From assembly GCF_017599345.1 (NCBI RefSeq), contig NZ_JAGFVL010000035.1:124001-188000 (forward strand): a DNA stretch of 64,000 nucleotides, given 5' to 3'. Each line of letters opens with the position of its first letter. The stretch's first letter is position 1. A program made the position numbers and the translations under genes. Shown in pieces: positions 7,942 to 18,978 of this stretch. The notes beneath the pieces were generated by a model, which did no database searches, was not told where the DNA came from, and saw nothing but the letters and a program-made list of their open reading frames with translations. The stretch is from Gracilibacillus suaedae. GTDB lineage: Bacteria > Bacillota > Bacilli > Bacillales > Amphibacillaceae.

Positions 7942-8013
7942 GCGGAAAGATATTCAGCCTTTTTAGCACCATCATTTAGTCTAGGTGTGCTACTGTTCTC
8001 TCGATCTTTCCGC
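7942..8013. repeat. nested inverted repeat between yktB and yktA
   Basis: Outer arms GCGGAAAGAT (7942-7951) and ATCTTTCCGC (8004-8013) enclose inner arms TAGCAC (7964-7969) and GTGCTA (7987-7992). No U-run follows on either strand, so it is not a canonical terminator, although it sits where one is expected. Confidence 0.7.
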
Positions 8014-8025
8014 TAACATTGTCTG

Positions 8026-8295
8026 TTACATTTTTAATATATCTTTTGGAGATAAGTCTTTTGCTTTTTTGATCACACGGAAAGGAACATATCCAGACTG
8101 TTTTTCAAATTGTTTATCTAATTGTTTTTCTTCACTTTTAGATGGGACGATTTCTTTGTACCGATTATACGCTGCAACTAAGTCTTGCTTTTCTACCCCT
8201 TTTTCATAAGCTTTTTCAATTAATGAAAAATAATTAACTACATCAATTATTTCCTCAGTCGTCCATGTTTCATCAATAGGATAACTATAATTCAT
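8026..8295 (-). CDS. yktA: YktA family protein (UPF0223)
   Basis: An 89-residue acidic/basic helical protein matching the UPF0223 family: YSYPIDETWTTEEII at the start, EKAYEKGV, the signature YKEIVPSKSEEK and SGYVPFRVIKKAK. The function is unknown. A GAGGTG site precedes the ATG. It lies between yktB and speA in the usual Bacillus order. Confidence 0.92.
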   Translation of the reverse strand: MNYSYPIDETWTTEEIIDVVNYFSLIEKAYEKGVEKQDLVAAYNRYKEIVPSKSEEKQLDKQFEKQSGYVPFRVIKKAKDLSPKDILKM

Positions 8296-8384
8296 TTACA
8301 ACACCTCACGATTGGATTCGCCCGTATTTTAACATGTTCATTTTAGAAAGTATAGCGATATAACTAGCTATTCAACAGTGGATT

Positions 8385-8393
8385 TGCTATAAT
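8385..8393 (+). promoter_or_regulatory. extended -10 promoter of speA
   Basis: TG-C-TATAAT, with the hexamer at 8388-8393, about 47 bp before the speA start. The -35 is weak, as is usual for extended -10 promoters. Confidence 0.55.
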
Positions 8394-8439
8394 ACCATTT
8401 GCTTTATATTTCAAATGGTAAAGGAGCACTATACAAAGC

Positions 8440-9909
8440 ATGAATCAGAATGCAACACCACTTTTTAGTGGAATACTACAACATATCAAGAAAGACCCGA
8501 AAGCATTTCATATACCTGGTCATAAAGCAGGCAAAGGAATGGATCCGTCATTTCAAGAGTTTATCGGATACAATACACTTGCTATCGATTTAATTAATAT
8601 AGAGCCGTTAGATGACTTGCACCATCCGAGAGGTATAATCAAGGAAGCGCAACAATTAGCAGCCGGTGCCTTCGGAGCTGATCATACCTTCTTTTCCGTA
8701 CAAGGTACGAGTGGTGCAATTATGACGATGATTCTTAGTGTATGTAATCCTGGTGATAAAATTATCGTGCCAAGAAATATTCACAAATCCGTATCTTCTG
8801 CTATTATTTTTTCCGGTGCAATACCCATATTTATTCACCCTGAATTAGACCATACATTGGGTATTTCACATGGCATAACACCAAATGCAGTTGCAAAAGC
8901 ATTACAAGTACACCCAGATGCAAAGGCTGTCCTTGTTATCAATCCTACTTATTTCGGTATTGCTGCTGACTTAAAACAAATTGTAAATATTGCTCATCAA
9001 TTTCATATACCTGTGTTAGTTGATGAAGCTCATGGTGTGCATATTCATTTTCATGACAAACTTCCATTATCAGCAATGCAGGCCGGTGCAGATATGGCAG
9101 CTACTAGCGTCCATAAGCTAGGTGGCTCCCTTACCCAAAGCTCTGTACTTAATGTCAAAGCAGGACTGGTAAATCACGATCGCGTCCAAACCGTTATGTC
9201 AATGTTGACTACAACTTCTACATCATATATTCTCCTAGCATCATTGGATGTAGCGAGAAAGTATTTATATCAGCATGGAACGGATTTATTAACCCAAACA
9301 TTAAAATATGCCGAGTTTGCAAGAAACGAAATTAATCAAATCCCTCATTTATATAGTCCAGGAGAGGAACTTTTAGGTACAGAAGCAACCTTTGATTATG
9401 ATCCGACAAAGATTATTATTTCCGTTAAAAATTTAGGGATTACAGGACATGATGCAGAAGTATGGTTAAGGGAAAACTATCAAATAGAAGTTGAATTATC
9501 GGATATGTATAACATATTATGTATTTTAACACCCGCTGATAGCAAGGAAGATCTAGAATATATCTTAAATGCTTTAAGACATTTATCTCAATATTATCAA
9601 GACGGTGCGAATCTACAAGAAATTAAAGTTTCTGTTGCGGAAATCCCTCTTCTAGCAGTTAGCCCACGAGATGCATTTTATGCAGAATATGAAGTAATAC
9701 CTTTACAAGAATCTGCTGGCAGAATTAGTGCAGAATCAATAATGATCTATCCTCCTGGAATTCCAATTTTCATTCCAGGAGAGATCATTTCTGAAGAAAA
9801 CCTAGACTATATATCCGAAAATATTAAATCAGGTTTACCCGTTCAAGGGTTAGAGGATGAGACATTAGCAACTGTTCGTGTACTGAAAGAACGCACGGCT
9901 TTTAAATAA
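8440..9909 (+). CDS. speA: arginine decarboxylase SpeA (Orn/Lys/Arg decarboxylase family)
   Basis: PLP enzyme that converts arginine to agmatine, the first step to putrescine and spermidine in Bacillus. The 489-residue protein starts with FHIPGHKAGKGMDP, has VDEAHGVHIHF near residue 190, and the PLP-lysine motif SVHKLGGSLTQSS near 224-236. A C-terminal OKR domain with PPGIPIFIPGE is present. The best match is B. subtilis SpeA, and the position next to yktA is conserved. A lysine decarboxylase role cannot be excluded by motif alone. AAAGGAG precedes the ATG. Confidence 0.93.
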   Translation: MNQNATPLFSGILQHIKKDPKAFHIPGHKAGKGMDPSFQEFIGYNTLAIDLINIEPLDDLHHPRGIIKEAQQLAAGAFGADHTFFSVQGTSGAIMTMILSVCNPGDKIIVPRNIHKSVSSAIIFSGAIPIFIHPELDHTLGISHGITPNAVAKALQVHPDAKAVLVINPTYFGIAADLKQIVNIAHQFHIPVLVDEAHGVHIHFHDKLPLSAMQAGADMAATSVHKLGGSLTQSSVLNVKAGLVNHDRVQTVMSMLTTTSTSYILLASLDVARKYLYQHGTDLLTQTLKYAEFARNEINQIPHLYSPGEELLGTEATFDYDPTKIIISVKNLGITGHDAEVWLRENYQIEVELSDMYNILCILTPADSKEDLEYILNALRHLSQYYQDGANLQEIKVSVAEIPLLAVSPRDAFYAEYEVIPLQESAGRISAESIMIYPPGIPIFIPGEIISEENLDYISENIKSGLPVQGLEDETLATVRVLKERTAFK

Positions 9910-9931
9910 AAATATGAATTAAAGTAAAATA

Positions 9932-9974
9932 AAATGAACTGCCCACTTTCTAATGACCTAATGGCAGTTCATTT
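9932..9974. terminator. bidirectional terminator after speA
   Basis: Perfect 12-bp arms AAATGAACTGCC and GGCAGTTCATTT with a 19-nt loop, between convergent genes. Confidence 0.85.
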
Positions 9975-9982
9975 GCTTTAGT

Positions 9983-10900
9983 CTATCTACTCTGCTGTGT
10001 AACAGATGCTTGATCTAATGATAAGTTGTTGTCGCTTTTTGGTTTAATAAAAAACACAAACGCACTGATTAATGAACAAAGCCAAATTAACAACATTACA
10101 CTAGCTATGATAGGCAAGGTTGTTAATTCAAATACGGAGCGGCCAAATCCAGATTGAATCCCGATAAGTAAAATCATAAGTAACCAAGCAATACTGCCTA
10201 AATGGATTAGTCTTTTTTTGATGTGGTCTTTAACCTGCGTGTTCTCTAAAAAACAAGCTGGTAAAACTAATGTTTGCAGTGCATGGAATCCTAGACCGTG
10301 GAGTACAATTAGATTACCTGCATCACCTGTAAGTCGGTCTTGAAGTAAAATCATCCATATTCCAGCAACATTGGCTGCAAATACAGAAAGAAAGGCATAA
10401 CGAACCCCCAATATGAGCAATGGTCTTTCGTAAGGAGATTTTATTCGAAAGAAATGAATCATAAGTATGACCGCTAAAACTACAAGTACTAAAGAAAGGA
10501 TCCCAAATAAAATTCCCGCTATCATATCTATTTCCGCACCTACGCGAGAAAAGCGTGGATTAATTCCTCTATAGTTTTGAACAGTTTCAATGACATATCC
10601 ATAAATGCTTGCCACGATAAAAAACCACCGTATCATATTCCTTTTTCGATCACTAAATCTTGCAAGGGGTAAAATCGCAGCTATGGATAGTATAAAAATA
10701 CCAATAGCTGCATTAAAGGAGAATGCATCCTTCATATTGCCTTCTGGTAACCTAATGTGCCCTTGAAAAAGGATAAAAAAGGCAATACCTAATGAAAGTA
10801 TAAATCCAAATAAGCCTGTAATAATAAGCCAACGTTCCCCTTGAAACAGCTTTACTGACGGTTCATCTTCAATTCGGTTTAACTTCATGAATTTTAACAT
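9983..10900 (-). CDS. hypothetical polytopic membrane protein
   Basis: I do not recognise a family. The 305-residue protein has about eight predicted membrane segments and a short hydrophilic start containing EDEPSVKLFQGERW. No transport or catalytic motif is evident. It lies 98 bp downstream of the tetR gene on the same strand, and a 44-bp perfect palindrome sits just upstream of it. That arrangement suggests a TetR-controlled membrane protein, possibly for efflux or stress, but this is inference. A GAAGGGATT site precedes the ATG. The gene is extra to the B. subtilis gene order. Confidence 0.75.
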   Translation of the reverse strand: MLKFMKLNRIEDEPSVKLFQGERWLIITGLFGFILSLGIAFFILFQGHIRLPEGNMKDAFSFNAAIGIFILSIAAILPLARFSDRKRNMIRWFFIVASIYGYVIETVQNYRGINPRFSRVGAEIDMIAGILFGILSLVLVVLAVILMIHFFRIKSPYERPLLILGVRYAFLSVFAANVAGIWMILLQDRLTGDAGNLIVLHGLGFHALQTLVLPACFLENTQVKDHIKKRLIHLGSIAWLLMILLIGIQSGFGRSVFELTTLPIIASVMLLIWLCSLISAFVFFIKPKSDNNLSLDQASVTQQSR

Positions 10901-10930
10901 GGAATAATCCCTTCTTTCGAATAGTTTATT

Positions 10931-10974
10931 TTTACACCAATATTTATTTATTGATAAATAAATATTGGTGTAAA
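10931..10974. promoter_or_regulatory. 44-bp perfect palindrome upstream of the membrane-protein gene
   Basis: Arms 10931-10951 and 10954-10974 are perfectly complementary (21 bp) around TG. Each arm contains TTTACACCAATA and an ATTTATTTAT block. There is no U-tract on the minus strand, so it is a poor terminator. An operator for the adjacent TetR regulator is the simplest reading; a similar TTATTTATT/AATAAATAA palindrome lies upstream of tetR. Confidence 0.6.
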
Positions 10975-10998
10975 AAAAGGAGATTTATTACTCCTTTC

Positions 10999-11514
10999 TT
11001 ACATATGATCATCTTTATGGAATAATTGTGGTAAATCCAACACTTCTGCAACAGTAATGAGTAAACCAGTGCCTATAAATTGAGATGCTGTCTGTTTTGC
11101 ATTTGAAATACCTGCATTTTCAAATTTTAATGTCAAGGATTCAAACATAGTAAGAAACAGTTTTTTTACATGATCACGAATTCCAGACTCTGCAATTGCA
11201 TGTGCTTGCATAACCATCAACACTTCAGCACGGTGTGTCTGAATAATTTGTTCAAACGCACACCCCATTGTTTCAATTAACTTATCAGTAGGTGCTTGAA
11301 CTTCTGAAAACGTATCGTAAATTCTGCTGAAAGCACGATCAATAACTGCTTTGAATAGTTCTTCCTTGTTTGTAAAAAAATGAAATACATATGGCTGCGT
11401 TACCCCTGCAGCTTTTGCAACCATTGCAGTTGTTGCTTTATAATACCCCTTTTCCGCAAATACTGCTACAGCGTTATCAATAATGATTTCTTTTTTATCT
11501 TCTCTTGGTGCCAT
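10999..11514 (-). CDS. TetR/AcrR family transcriptional regulator
   Basis: A 171-residue one-component regulator. Residues about 8-55 form the TetR N-terminal helix-turn-helix domain (AVAVFAEKGYYKATTAMVAKAAGVTQPYVF, in outline). The rest is a helical ligand-binding and dimerisation domain with no recognisable ligand motif. It is short for the family but appears complete. An AAGGATG site precedes the ATG. It is probably co-transcribed with the downstream membrane-protein gene and autoregulated, since palindromes flank it on both sides. Confidence 0.92.
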   Translation of the reverse strand: MAPREDKKEIIIDNAVAVFAEKGYYKATTAMVAKAAGVTQPYVFHFFTNKEELFKAVIDRAFSRIYDTFSEVQAPTDKLIETMGCAFEQIIQTHRAEVLMVMQAHAIAESGIRDHVKKLFLTMFESLTLKFENAGISNAKQTASQFIGTGLLITVAEVLDLPQLFHKDDHM

Positions 11515-11537
11515 TTAATCATCCTTATGTAGGTTAT

Positions 11538-11559
11538 TTATTTATTACTCAATAAATAA
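11538..11559. promoter_or_regulatory. candidate TetR-type operator upstream of tetR
   Basis: Inverted repeat TTATTTATT-ACTC-AATAAATAA, 24 bp upstream of the tetR start. A partly matching half-site pair (TTTATTGA ... TCAATAA) follows at 11567-11587. The sequence resembles the centre of the palindrome at 10931-10974. Confidence 0.45.
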
Positions 11560-11660
11560 TATGATATTTATTGAGTCTTGTCAATAAGCAAATGTCGTGG
11601 ATTCCTTGATTAATATTTTTTGTTACTCATTCCCCACTACTAGCTTTGGCTCGAACATAT

Positions 11661-11705
11661 AAAAACACCTTCGAAATAGTTTTTCAACTATTCGAAGGTG
11701 TTTTT
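11661..11705. terminator. bidirectional terminator of the polysaccharide deacetylase gene
   Basis: Perfect 15-bp arms AAAAACACCTTCGAA and TTCGAAGGTGTTTTT with a 15-nt partly paired loop. Confidence 0.9.
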
Positions 11706-11733
11706 AGATTAATGGAAGATTGGGTGAGTTCGA

Positions 11734-12642
11734 TTACTCCGGTACTTGTAATCTCATTGGATCTACGAATTCGTAACCTTTATCCCGCAAACCTTTTACA
11801 ATATCTTCTAATGCAGCTGCAGTCCATTCTCTGTCATGCATTAATAAATTGGCACCAGGTTTTAAGAGCGAATATGAGATATCAATTTCGGGAGCTTCAC
11901 CTGAAATCATAGCTTCTTTGAGTTTTTCTGCATCCATATATGGCTCAAAATAATCATATCCATATGTCCAATTCATGAGAAGCATACCTTCTTCCTCTAC
12001 TAAAGATGTAGCATAATCAGTATTTTCCCCGTGTGGTGCTCGGAAAAATTTTGGTTTTTCCCCAATTATTTCTTCAATAAGATCGTTTAACTCCATTATT
12101 TCTTGTTTTTGTGTTTCCTCATCAACATCTGATAATTTTTGATGATGATATGTATGGTTTCCTATTGCAAATCCCATCTCATGAATTTGACGTAATTGTT
12201 CTTTTTTCTCATCAGTTTCTAAGAAATGACCATTTACAAAGAAAATTGCCGGAGCTTCAAGTTCCTTTAATGTTTCAGCCATTTCTAAAGCATATTTTTC
12301 TGGACCATCATCAATGGTAAGTAACACTACCTTCTCGTTCGTACCTTCATCTAGAGGTACTACACTCCAGTTATCATCGATTTTATACAGTGGTTCCGTT
12401 ATTTCTGGTACTGTTTCTTCTTCTTTTTTTTCCTCATCTTCAGTCTTATTCTCGTCATTTTCCTCTGTAACCATTGGCTCTTCCTCTACTTCATTCTCTT
12501 TTTCTGTTTGCTCTGTTGATGTCTCTTCAGTATTAGCTTCTTCACCTTCAGCTACTTCATCGTCGTCATTGATGGTGTCATTACATGCACCCAATATGAG
12601 CAATGTCACTAACAGCAATGTATAGATATTTTTTTTAACCAA
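11734..12642 (-). CDS. polysaccharide deacetylase family lipoprotein
   Basis: Predicted cell-surface lipoprotein of 302 residues. A signal peptide ends in LGAC (Cys20). A very acidic Glu-rich linker covers residues about 21-90, followed by a NodB homology domain. Catalytic motifs are intact: TIDDGP, IGNHTYHH (metal histidines), FFRAPHG and LLMHD. It should deacetylate an N-acetylated cell-wall sugar, with peptidoglycan GlcNAc most likely. The open frame extends to 12717, but GGAGGAA places the start at one of three consecutive TTG codons (12642-12648). It lies outside the conserved Bacillus order. Confidence 0.9.
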   Translation of the reverse strand: MVKKNIYTLLLVTLLILGACNDTINDDDEVAEGEEANTEETSTEQTEKENEVEEEPMVTEENDENKTEDEEKKEEETVPEITEPLYKIDDNWSVVPLDEGTNEKVVLLTIDDGPEKYALEMAETLKELEAPAIFFVNGHFLETDEKKEQLRQIHEMGFAIGNHTYHHQKLSDVDEETQKQEIMELNDLIEEIIGEKPKFFRAPHGENTDYATSLVEEEGMLLMNWTYGYDYFEPYMDAEKLKEAMISGEAPEIDISYSLLKPGANLLMHDREWTAAALEDIVKGLRDKGYEFVDPMRLQVPE

Positions 12643-12711
12643 CAACAATTCCTCCATTTCAAAAATTAGAAAGATAACCAGACAAAATCCAGTCCACCCT
12701 GTTTGTTGATC

Positions 12712-12888
12712 GGACATTTAGTGCGTTATTTGGCGGAATAACAGTCGTTTTTCAGTGTAGGCGGACATTTAATCCCTTATTCAGTTACTTTCGGTGAAAA
12801 TTAGCCTTATTCTCGAGGAATAGCGGAATAGATGTCCGCTGGGCTCCTAAAAAAGCACTTTTTGTCACAAATAACGGAACAAATGTCC
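12712..12888. repeat. four copies of a 19-bp unit, two in each orientation
   Basis: Units at 12712-12730 and 12763-12781 (plus) and 12819-12837 and 12870-12888 (minus) share the consensus GGACATTTRTTCCGTTATT. The arrangement, two forward then two reversed, makes the block a large imperfect inverted repeat. It fills the gap between the deacetylase gene and pdhD and has no coding potential. Confidence 0.7.
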
Positions 12889-12940
12889 ACACACAGGCAG
12901 GAATTAGGTTCCTTCACAATTTATGTATTTGTTGCGTGTT

Positions 12941-12967
12941 AAAAAGGAGTCTGCCATAGCAGACTCC
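12941..12967 (-). terminator. rho-independent terminator of the pdh operon
   Basis: Stem GGAGTCTGC/GCAGACTCC with a 4-nt loop, followed by a five-U run in the minus direction, 16 bp after pdhD. Confidence 0.93.
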
Positions 12968-12982
12968 CCTTTGGTCACTTTA

Positions 12983-14392
12983 TTATTTCACAATATGAAT
13001 TGGTGTTCCAATAGCAACTTCTGCTGTTTCCATTGTGATCTCACCTAAAGTAGGGTGAGCATGGATTGTTAGAGCTAGATCTTCCGCTGTCATACCAGCT
13101 TCAATAGCGAGTCCGAGTTCAGAGATCATGTCACTTGCGTTTGGACCAGCAATTTGAGCACCAATAATTAAGCCATCTTCTTTACGTGTTACTAGCTTCA
13201 TAAATCCTTCAGATGCATTCAGGGACAATGCACGACCATTTGCTGCAAATGGGAATTTAGATGCTTTTACATCGTAACCAGCTTCTTTCGCCTCTTCTTC
13301 AGAATAGCCAACAGTAGCTAATTCTGGATCAGAGAATACAACTGCAGGAATTGCGTTATAGTCAATTACTGCATTTTCTCCAGCGATTGCTTCAGCAGCA
13401 ATTTTACCTTCATAAGAAGCTTTGTGTGCAAGTGGAGGTCCAGCAACGATATCACCGATCGCATAAATGTTATCTACATTTGTACGGCATTGCTCATTAA
13501 TTTTGATAAGACCTTTATCTTCCATTTCGATACCTAATTGCTCAAGACCAAGTTCGTCAGTGTTTGGTTTACGTCCAACTGTTACTAATACATAATCAGC
13601 TTCAACTGTTTCTGTTTTTCCATTCACTTCATACGTAACTTTCACTCCGTCTTCTGTTTCTTCTACACCTTGAGCCATTGCTTCTGTTACAATTGTTGCA
13701 CCTTTAGATTTCAATTTCTTTTTAACAAGGGCACTCATTTGTTTTTCGAATCCACCTAAAATTTCTTTCATACCTTCTAGGATCGTTACTTCTGTACCGA
13801 AGTTTGCATATGCACTACCTAATTCGGTACCAACATATCCTCCACCGATAACTACAAGTTTTTTCGGAACTTCTTTTAAGTTAAGAGCTCCAGTTGAATC
13901 TAATACACGATCAGAGAATTTAAATGTAGGTAATTCAATTGGACGAGAGCCTGTTGCAATAATACAATTTTTAAATGTATATGTTTGAGAATTTTTGTCA
14001 TCCATTACTTTAACTGTATTTTTATCAACAAAGTAAACTTCACCATGGACGATATCTACTTTATTTCCTTTTAATAATCCTTCAACACCGCCAGTTAGTT
14101 TTTTAACAACTGAGCCTTTCCATTCTTGTACTTTGGAAAAATCTACAGAAACATTTTCTGATTTAATTCCTAATGACTCATCACCTTGAGCATGATCGTA
14201 ACGGTGACCTGCTTCAATTAATGCTTTAGATGGAATACATCCAACGTTTAGACATACACCACCTACAGTACCTTTTTCAACTACTGTTACTTTTTGTCCA
14301 GTTTGTGCTGCGCGAATTGCCGCAACATATCCCCCAGGACCAGCACCAACTACAAGAGTGTCTAATTCTACCGGAAAATCTCCTACTACCAT
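12983..14392 (-). CDS. pdhD: dihydrolipoyl dehydrogenase, PDH complex E3
   Basis: FAD-dependent enzyme that reoxidises the lipoyl groups of E2 using NAD+. The 469-residue protein has an N-terminal FAD motif ([16 protein letters not shown]), the redox-active disulfide [13 protein letters not shown] near residues 44-56, an NAD motif ([12 protein letters not shown]) and the C-terminal catalytic pair HAHPTLGE. It is the last gene of the pdhABCD operon, five nt after pdhC, with its GGAGGGG site inside the pdhC end. Confidence 0.97.
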   Translation of the reverse strand: MVVGDFPVELDTLVVGAGPGGYVAAIRAAQTGQKVTVVEKGTVGGVCLNVGCIPSKALIEAGHRYDHAQGDESLGIKSENVSVDFSKVQEWKGSVVKKLTGGVEGLLKGNKVDIVHGEVYFVDKNTVKVMDDKNSQTYTFKNCIIATGSRPIELPTFKFSDRVLDSTGALNLKEVPKKLVVIGGGYVGTELGSAYANFGTEVTILEGMKEILGGFEKQMSALVKKKLKSKGATIVTEAMAQGVEETEDGVKVTYEVNGKTETVEADYVLVTVGRKPNTDELGLEQLGIEMEDKGLIKINEQCRTNVDNIYAIGDIVAGPPLAHKASYEGKIAAEAIAGENAVIDYNAIPAVVFSDPELATVGYSEEEAKEAGYDVKASKFPFAANGRALSLNASEGFMKLVTRKEDGLIIGAQIAGPNASDMISELGLAIEAGMTAEDLALTIHAHPTLGEITMETAEVAIGTPIHIVK

Positions 14393-14396
14393 TTGT

Positions 14397-15680
14397 TTAC
14401 CCCTCCATCATAATTAATTGTGGGTCTTCTAACAGACGTTTAATCTGGTTTAACGCTAACTGTGCTGTTGCACCATCAACAATTCTGTGGTCAAAGCTTA
14501 ATGATAATGCTAGTACAGGTGCAACGACAATTTCACCCTCACGTACTACTGGTTTTTCAGCAATACGTCCAATTCCTAAGATAGCTGCCTCAGGATAGTT
14601 AATAACAGGTGTAAACCATTGCCCTCCAGCTGAACCGATATTAGAGATAGTACAAGAAGCACCTTTCATTTCGTTAGGAGCAAGCTTTCCATCTCTTGCT
14701 TTTCCTGCTAGTTCATTAATTTCGCTGGAAATAGCAAAAATTGATTTAGAATCCGCATTTTTCACTACTGGTACAAGTAAACCTTTCTCTGTATCAGCTG
14801 CAATACCAATATTGTAATAATGCTTATGGATGATTTCATCTGTATCATCATCAATAGAGGCATTTAAAATTGGATATTTAGATAATGCAGAGGTTAAAGC
14901 CTTCACTACATATGGTAAATAAGTAAGTTTAATTTCTTGTTCTGCCGCAATTGGTTTAAATTTCTTACGATGTGCAACCAATTCTGTCACATCAACTTCA
15001 TCGTGTAAGGTAACGTGTGGTGCTTTATGTTTAGAATTAACCATTGCATTAGCAATTGCTTTACGGATTCCACTCATCTTCTCGCGAGTTTCAGGGAATT
15101 CACCTTCAGGAACTGTTTGAGTAGATGCTTGAGTTGGTTCTTCACTTGCCTGATCTTGAGCTGCTGTATCTGCTGCTTTTTGATCGCCATTTAAGAAGGC
15201 ATCAATATCATCTTTTAATACCCGATTATTTTTTCCCGTTCCTTGTACTTCAGCAATATTAACATTGTTATCTCGTGCATATTTACGAACAGAAGGCATC
15301 GCAATTACGCGGTTGTTCGGATCTTTAGTTGCTGGCTCTTGTTTTTCTTCTTTAGCCGCACTGTCATCTTTAACTTCTTCTTTTGGTTCATCTTTTGCTT
15401 CAGCTTTATCACCATCATCTGCTGATCCTTCATCTTCATATCCTTCAGCGTCGATCGTAATAATAGTTTCACCAACTGTCGCAACGGAACCTTCATCAAA
15501 ATGTACTTCTTTAACCGTACCCTCTACTGGAGAAGGAATTTCAACAACTGCTTTATCGTTTTGCACTTCACAAATTACGTCGTCTTCTTTTATCTCTTCA
15601 CCAGCTTTTACAAACCATTTTACAATCTCACCTTCATGGATACCTTCACCAATATCAGGCAATTTAAATTCAAAAGCCAT
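14397..15680 (-). CDS. pdhC: dihydrolipoamide acetyltransferase, PDH complex E2
   Basis: Core enzyme that transfers acetyl groups from lipoate to CoA. The 427-residue protein has one lipoyl domain (residues 1-78, lipoyl-lysine in QNDKAVVEI), an acidic Ala/Glu/Asp linker, a peripheral subunit-binding domain ([14 protein letters not shown] near 125-160), a second flexible linker, and a catalytic domain ending in [13 protein letters not shown]-like HRIVDG. A strong GGAGGTC site lies before the ATG. It sits between pdhB and pdhD. Confidence 0.97.
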   Translation of the reverse strand: MAFEFKLPDIGEGIHEGEIVKWFVKAGEEIKEDDVICEVQNDKAVVEIPSPVEGTVKEVHFDEGSVATVGETIITIDAEGYEDEGSADDGDKAEAKDEPKEEVKDDSAAKEEKQEPATKDPNNRVIAMPSVRKYARDNNVNIAEVQGTGKNNRVLKDDIDAFLNGDQKAADTAAQDQASEEPTQASTQTVPEGEFPETREKMSGIRKAIANAMVNSKHKAPHVTLHDEVDVTELVAHRKKFKPIAAEQEIKLTYLPYVVKALTSALSKYPILNASIDDDTDEIIHKHYYNIGIAADTEKGLLVPVVKNADSKSIFAISSEINELAGKARDGKLAPNEMKGASCTISNIGSAGGQWFTPVINYPEAAILGIGRIAEKPVVREGEIVVAPVLALSLSFDHRIVDGATAQLALNQIKRLLEDPQLIMMEG

Positions 15681-15710
15681 TCAAATGACCTCCCGTCTCG
15701 ATTTTATTGC

Positions 15711-16688
15711 TTAAAAATTAATGACTTTATTTACTTTTTCGATAATATCGTTATAGTTTGGTAACCAAACTTCTTCTGCTTGTGTAAATGCATATACTGT
15801 GTCAGGAGCAGCTACTGTCAGGATAGGTGCTTCTAAGTGTAGTATAGCTCGTTCTTGAACATTAGATACTACATAAGAAGCAATACCTGCTTGACGCTGC
15901 GCTTCTTGTACCATTACTACACGATTTGTTTTCTCTACTGATTTAATAATGGTATCAAAGTCAACAGGCATAACCGTACGTAAGTCGATTACTTCTGCAT
16001 CAATGCCATCTTTTTCCAGTTCTTCTGCTGCTTTTAGTGAAGAATGTACCATTGCTCCATATGTGATTAATGTTACATCATTACCTTCACGCACAACATT
16101 TGCTTTACCTAATTCTAGTGTGTAATCTTCTTCAGGCACTTCTTCACGGAATGAACGGTACAGTTTCATGTGCTCTAAGAATACTACCGGATCATTGTCA
16201 CGGATAGATTGGATTAAAAGACCTTTTGCATCATAAGGACCAGATGGAATAACTACTTTCATACCTGGCTGTTGCGCAATAAGACCTTCTAAAGAGTCAG
16301 CGTGAAGTTCCGGAGTATGCACACCTCCACCAAATGGTGAACGAATCGTAATTGGAGCAGTTTGAGTATTACCAGAGCGGTAACGTAAACGTGCCATTTG
16401 GCCATTAATAGCATCCATTGCTTCATACACGAATCCAAAGAATTGAATCTCCGGTACCGGACGGAAGCCTTGAGTTGCAAGACCAATGGAAATACCTGCA
16501 ATTCCAGATTCAGCTAATGGTGTATCAAAAACTCGATCTTCACCGAATTCTTTTTGTAAACCTTCCGTTGCACGGAAAACCCCGCCGTTTTGGCCAACGT
16601 CTTCTCCATACACAAGTACATTTTCATCATTTTTTAATTCTACTCTTAAAGCATCAGTAATTGCCTGGATCATTGTCATTTGAGCCAT
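15711..16688 (-). CDS. pdhB: pyruvate dehydrogenase E1 component, beta subunit
   Basis: The 325-residue beta chain of the alpha2-beta2 thiamine diphosphate-dependent E1. Typical blocks are [16 protein letters not shown] near residue 26, [17 protein letters not shown] near 55-71 with the TPP-activating Glu, and the transketolase C-terminal domain from about residue 195. It starts three nt after the pdhA stop, implying translational coupling. Confidence 0.97.
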   Translation of the reverse strand: MAQMTMIQAITDALRVELKNDENVLVYGEDVGQNGGVFRATEGLQKEFGEDRVFDTPLAESGIAGISIGLATQGFRPVPEIQFFGFVYEAMDAINGQMARLRYRSGNTQTAPITIRSPFGGGVHTPELHADSLEGLIAQQPGMKVVIPSGPYDAKGLLIQSIRDNDPVVFLEHMKLYRSFREEVPEEDYTLELGKANVVREGNDVTLITYGAMVHSSLKAAEELEKDGIDAEVIDLRTVMPVDFDTIIKSVEKTNRVVMVQEAQRQAGIASYVVSNVQERAILHLEAPILTVAAPDTVYAFTQAEEVWLPNYNDIIEKVNKVINF

Positions 16689-16691
16689 GAT

Positions 16692-18137
<1,446 letters not shown>

Positions 18138-18163
18138 AAAGCTTCCGAGAAATCGAAAGCTTT
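18138..18163 (-). terminator. terminator of ykyA
   Basis: Arms AAAGCTTCCGA/TCGAAAGCTTT with one mismatch, then a U-run in the minus direction. It overlaps the ykyA stop codon. Confidence 0.8.
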
Positions 18164-18806
18164 ACTCATATACAACATTCAAATCAGCTGCTTTATAGAA
18201 ATCTTCTTTAAGCTGATTGTATGTATCTGTTAGTTCATTAAATTCCGTATTAATTTCCATTACATCATCATATGATTGGTTTACTGTATCAATTTGTTCG
18301 CGGAGTTCTTCCTCTGTAAGCTCTTCATCCATAAATAACTCATATAAAGTTGTATCTTGATCTAAAGAGTTTAAATAAGCTTCATTTAGCTGTTGATAAA
18401 CATCATATCGTTGTTCCATCGTTTGGATCATTTCTTCAGCTATTTCTTTAGGTTCTTCGTCTAAATCATCCAAATACTCTTTAACTTGAGAAAATTCTTC
18501 TTCTGCTCCTTGCATACTTTCCAACTCTGTTTGAAGTAATTCTTTGCGTTCTTCAATTGTGTCAATTGCTTGTTCTGATAATGATGTAATTTCATCCATT
18601 TCATCAGCTGTCAATTCGATAATTTGGTTATATAGTTCTTGTTCTTCTTCTTCCAGTGCTGTAAATGGCTCTTGTTGTTCCACAAATGTTCGTTCTAATT
18701 CTACTGTTTCTTCTAAATGTTCATACATGTCATTAGCGGCAGATTCTCCACTACATCCCACTAATACCAGTGTAAGCAAAAAGCTGATCAGTAATAATCT
18801 TCTCAT
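18162..18806 (-). CDS. ykyA: YkyA family cell-wall-binding lipoprotein
   Basis: A 214-residue predicted lipoprotein (lipobox LVGC, Cys18). The mature part is almost wholly helical, rich in Glu and Gln, and predicted to be coiled coil. This matches the YkyA family, annotated as putative cell-wall-binding lipoproteins. The function is not established. It sits between pdhA and def, as in B. subtilis. Confidence 0.85.
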   Translation of the reverse strand: MRRLLLISFLLTLVLVGCSGESAANDMYEHLEETVELERTFVEQQEPFTALEEEEQELYNQIIELTADEMDEITSLSEQAIDTIEERKELLQTELESMQGAEEEFSQVKEYLDDLDEEPKEIAEEMIQTMEQRYDVYQQLNEAYLNSLDQDTTLYELFMDEELTEEELREQIDTVNQSYDDVMEINTEFNELTDTYNQLKEDFYKAADLNVVYE

Positions 18807-18978
18807 ATTCCCTAAATCCTCCTAAAGCAACTTCATGAATTATTATAAGCCAATTTATTATAACATAAAAAACCTTTGCTTTTGTACAAAAGTTAAAATT
18901 GCATTGTAGAATTCTATATTTTTTACTCATTTTTCGATATGATAGATAATACGAATATTTATGAAGAGGTGTTTGTCA

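Noticed and set aside
10931-10974. terminator of tetR
   Set aside because: The sequence after the stem on the minus strand is A-rich, not U-rich, so a regulatory palindrome is preferred.
12314-12625. 103-aa Ser-rich plus-strand frame
   Set aside because: It is the antisense shadow of the Glu-rich linker of the deacetylase lipoprotein.
12712-12888. CRISPR array
   Set aside because: Four 19-bp units occur in mixed orientation with unequal spacing and no cas genes nearby.
15265-15714. 149-aa Ser-rich plus-strand frame
   Set aside because: Antisense shadow of the pdhC linker and lipoyl domain; no RBS.
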